Below the pieces are notes generated by a model. The model did not search any database, was not told the origin of the DNA, and saw only the letters and a program-made list of their open reading frames with translations. The translations under genes and the position numbers were made by a program. Below, piece by piece: positions 34,842 to 35,906 of a stretch of DNA of 35,906 bases. Position 1 is the first letter of the stretch, and the number at the start of each line of letters is the position of its first letter. The DNA comes from Bacteroidota bacterium (GTDB taxonomy: Bacteria; Bacteroidota; Bacteroidia; Bacteroidales; Bacteroidaceae): contig JAEXAJ010000027.1 in NCBI GenBank assembly GCA_023458215.1, positions 1 through 35,906 of the forward strand, given 5' to 3'.

Positions 34842-35024
34842 AACTTCGTTTTTTTAAAATTTGTAATGGGGAATTTGCCCTAGAACGCCTTTGGTTCAAA
34901 AAGGTTTTTTATTTTCTCTTGATTTTTTATTCCGGTTTAAGATTTAACAATCGGAGATACAAGTAGCTGAATGCGGATACCGTACTTAGTCATTTGCCAC
35001 TTCAAATGTTTTCTAATACATAGA

Positions 35025-35375
35025 TCATTGAGATATCCCTTCGGTATGAAAGAGGGATTGAAGTTTTGGAACGATCTCAAGAACCCATCTTTCACCGGGT
35101 TCTTCTTTTAGAAAAAACCAATTAGGGTTATCTACCTTACAATCTATCATTCCGGCATTCTTCATCTCACTCATCACATGCATCAAAATGTACAAATTAA
35201 AATTGTCACTTTTTATGATAGACATTAAATCGATTCCTCCCGAATGATACCTATCGGCTAATTCGATAAGTATTTTTAATCCGTAACGAAGCCTTTTTTC
35301 TGAGTTAAACTTATTCATAGAGACCAACATATTTTCTTCTATCGATGAAGTTACTTTTTGATTTTCTAATATCAT
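35025..35375 (-). CDS. Rrf2-like winged-helix regulator
   Basis: The 116-residue protein fits a small winged-helix repressor: RLRYGLKILIELADRYHSG (helix 1), IDLMSIIKSDNFNLYILMHVMSEMKNAGMI (HTH) and a short wing (NPNWFFLKEEP). The opening resembles Rrf2 (xRYGLxxLxELA), but the cysteine cluster of iron-sulfur Rrf2 proteins is missing, so it would not sense iron-sulfur. It lies 184 nt upstream of the fimbrillin gene on the same strand, so a role in pilus control is possible. Its own promoter is at 35526-35558, which gives a leader of about 145 nt. Confidence 0.6.
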   Translation of the reverse strand: MILENQKVTSSIEENMLVSMNKFNSEKRLRYGLKILIELADRYHSGGIDLMSIIKSDNFNLYILMHVMSEMKNAGMIDCKVDNPNWFFLKEEPGERWVLEIVPKLQSLFHTEGISQ

Positions 35376-35446
35376 ATTCTAATTAAAATCTTTCATAACC
35401 ACTTACTTATTGTGGGCTCGATGAATTTATGAAAGTACCTTCGGGT

Positions 35447-35467
35447 CCTCCTCCCACAGGGAGGAGG
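35447..35467 (-). promoter_or_regulatory. GC-rich hairpin in the regulator leader
   Basis: CCTCCTCCC (35447-35455) and GGGAGGAGG (35459-35467) are perfectly complementary with a 3-nt loop. The hairpin lies in the predicted leader of the Rrf2-like gene and is not followed by a T-run on the minus strand, so it is not a normal terminator. It could affect RNA stability or translation. Confidence 0.5.
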
Positions 35468-35525
35468 AGGAAGAGAATTAAGAGATTTCTGAAATTCACC
35501 GAATTCACGTTTTTCTAATACATTG

Positions 35526-35558
35526 CAAAAGTAACTAGAAAACACCCAACACACCAAA
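35526..35558 (-). promoter_or_regulatory. Promoter of the Rrf2-like regulator
   Basis: On the minus strand TTTG (35558-35555) and TACTTTTG (35533-35526) lie 21 nt apart, an exact match to the Bacteroides consensus. Transcription would start near 35519, leaving a leader of about 145 nt before the ATG at 35375. Confidence 0.7.
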
Positions 35559-35637
35559 AAGAGAATATGGTATAAAGAACATTGAGAAATTGTATAAAAC
35601 GGCAATGGGTATACCGGATTTGCCCATAAAGCACAAA

Positions 35638-35685
35638 ACAAGAAGAAAGCTCTGAAAATTAGAATTTTCAGAGCTTTCTTCTTGT
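35638..35685 (-). terminator. 23-bp perfect terminator of the tRNA cluster
   Basis: The arms 35638-35660 and 35663-35685 are perfectly complementary over 23 bp with only a 2-nt loop. It lies 17 nt after the last tRNA on the minus strand. With A-rich and T-rich outer ends it can stop transcription in both directions, so it also shields the tRNA genes from anything read from the left. Confidence 0.85.
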
Positions 35686-35701
35686 CTGCTTTTCAGCCTT
35701 G

Positions 35702-35774
35702 TACACCCTCAGGGACTCGAACCCTGGACCCATTGATTAAGAGTCAATTGCTCTACCAGCTGAGCTAAGAGTGC
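35702..35774 (-). tRNA. tRNA-Lys (CTT)
   Basis: A 73-nt cloverleaf on the minus strand. The acceptor is GCACTCT with AGGGTGT (G1:U72 and U5:G68 wobbles). The D-arm TAGCTCAGCTGGTAGAGC and anticodon loop CTCTTAA follow, giving anticodon CTT (reads AAG). The T-arm is CAGGGTTCGAGTCCCTG and the discriminator is A. CCA is not encoded. Confidence 0.93.
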
Positions 35775-35790
35775 ATCGTATTCGAAACCG

Positions 35791-35862
35791 TAGTGGATAC
35801 GAGAATCGAACTCGTATTGCATGCGTGAGAGGCATGTGTCCTAACCGTTAGACGAATCCACC
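35791..35862 (-). tRNA. tRNA-Glu (CTC)
   Basis: A 72-nt cloverleaf on the minus strand. The acceptor is GGTGGAT with ATCCACT, and the D-arm TCGTCTAACGGTTAGGA is typical of tRNA-Glu. The anticodon loop CTCTCAC gives anticodon CTC (reads GAG). The T-arm is ACGAGTTCGATTCTCGT. CCA is not encoded. It is 16 nt upstream of tRNA-Lys. Confidence 0.93.
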
Positions 35863-35872
35863 GATTATGGTG

Positions 35873-35906
35873 CGGAAGCTGGGGGATTCGAACCCCCGGT
35901 ACAGTT
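35873..35906 (-). tRNA. 3' end of a third tRNA, possibly Ser
   Basis: Only the last 34 nt are in the window. The T-stem GGGGG/CCCCC with loop TTCGAAT is clear, followed by AGCTTCC as the 3' acceptor strand and G as discriminator. A G73 and the ACTGTACC stretch before the T-arm, which looks like the end of a long variable arm, suggest tRNA-Ser, but the anticodon lies outside the window. An alternative register with acceptor CTTCCGC, A73 and encoded CCA is possible but leaves two unpaired bases. Confidence 0.6.

Noticed and set aside
34842..35024. Invertible promoter controlling the fimbrillin operon
   Set aside because: I looked for inverted repeats flanking a promoter here and found none. 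Only a weak CCTTT/AAAGG hairpin (about 34888-34904) and no consensus promoter were seen.
35393..35641. 82-residue minus-strand ORF
   Set aside because: It contains the promoter and leader hairpin of the Rrf2-like gene and begins within the tRNA terminator, so it is not a real gene.

Overview
The window looks like a chromosomal segment of a gut Bacteroides or a close relative. The evidence is several promoters of the Bacteroides form (TTTG, then about 19-21 nt, then TAnnTTTG), a type V (fimbrillin) pilus operon with lipoprotein signals, a TonB-dependent receptor with a carboxypeptidase-regulatory-like front domain, a serine-type S1 sulfatase, a class III fructose bisphosphatase, and a de novo GDP-fucose gene pair. 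Species cannot be fixed from this sequence alone.

Layout. 1-160 holds a promoter and a terminator with no reading frame between them, a candidate small RNA. 491-2184 is umuDC (translesion polymerase V). 2200-4900 is an accessory patch: a small HNH-like secreted-protein frame with a broken start and a small ORF behind it, a PepSY-like periplasmic protein, the C-terminal relic of an SRAP (YedK/HMCES) gene, and a lone TIR-domain protein. 5034-8388 carries an SPOUT RNA methyltransferase, a His-rich outer-membrane protein, pdxH and a YhiM-like membrane protein. 8381-12079 (minus strand) is a tight gnd-zwf-pgl operon for the oxidative pentose phosphate pathway. 12207-15653 carries a glutamate-transporter-fold symporter, then gmd-fcl for GDP-L-fucose. 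15667-22547 carries a TonB-dependent receptor, an acyl-CoA synthetase and a sulfatase fused to a 16-residue repeat domain plus an outer-membrane barrel. 22563-22739 is an intergenic array with exact 22-nt spacing and a long inverted repeat in its middle. 22762-29939 (minus strand) carries class III FBPase, an AspT/YidE-type transporter, a PiT phosphate transporter with its DUF47 partner, a small secreted protein and class I aldolase. 30038-34841 (minus strand) is the pilus operon (fimbrillin, anchor, tip), preceded by an Rrf2-like regulator at 35025-35375. The right end has a tRNA cluster (Lys, Glu and a cut-off third tRNA) ending in a 23-bp perfect terminator.

How the genes work together. 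Central carbon metabolism is well represented: zwf, pgl and gnd make NADPH and pentose phosphate, while FBPase and class I aldolase run the upper glycolytic/gluconeogenic steps. gmd-fcl supply GDP-fucose for surface glycans and glycoproteins. The receptor, sulfatase fusion, His-rich barrel and pilus are surface functions. The features most worth following are the sulfatase-surface-repeat fusion, the 22-nt array, the small RNA candidate, the SRAP relic beside umuDC, and the altered substrate-site residues in the symporter.
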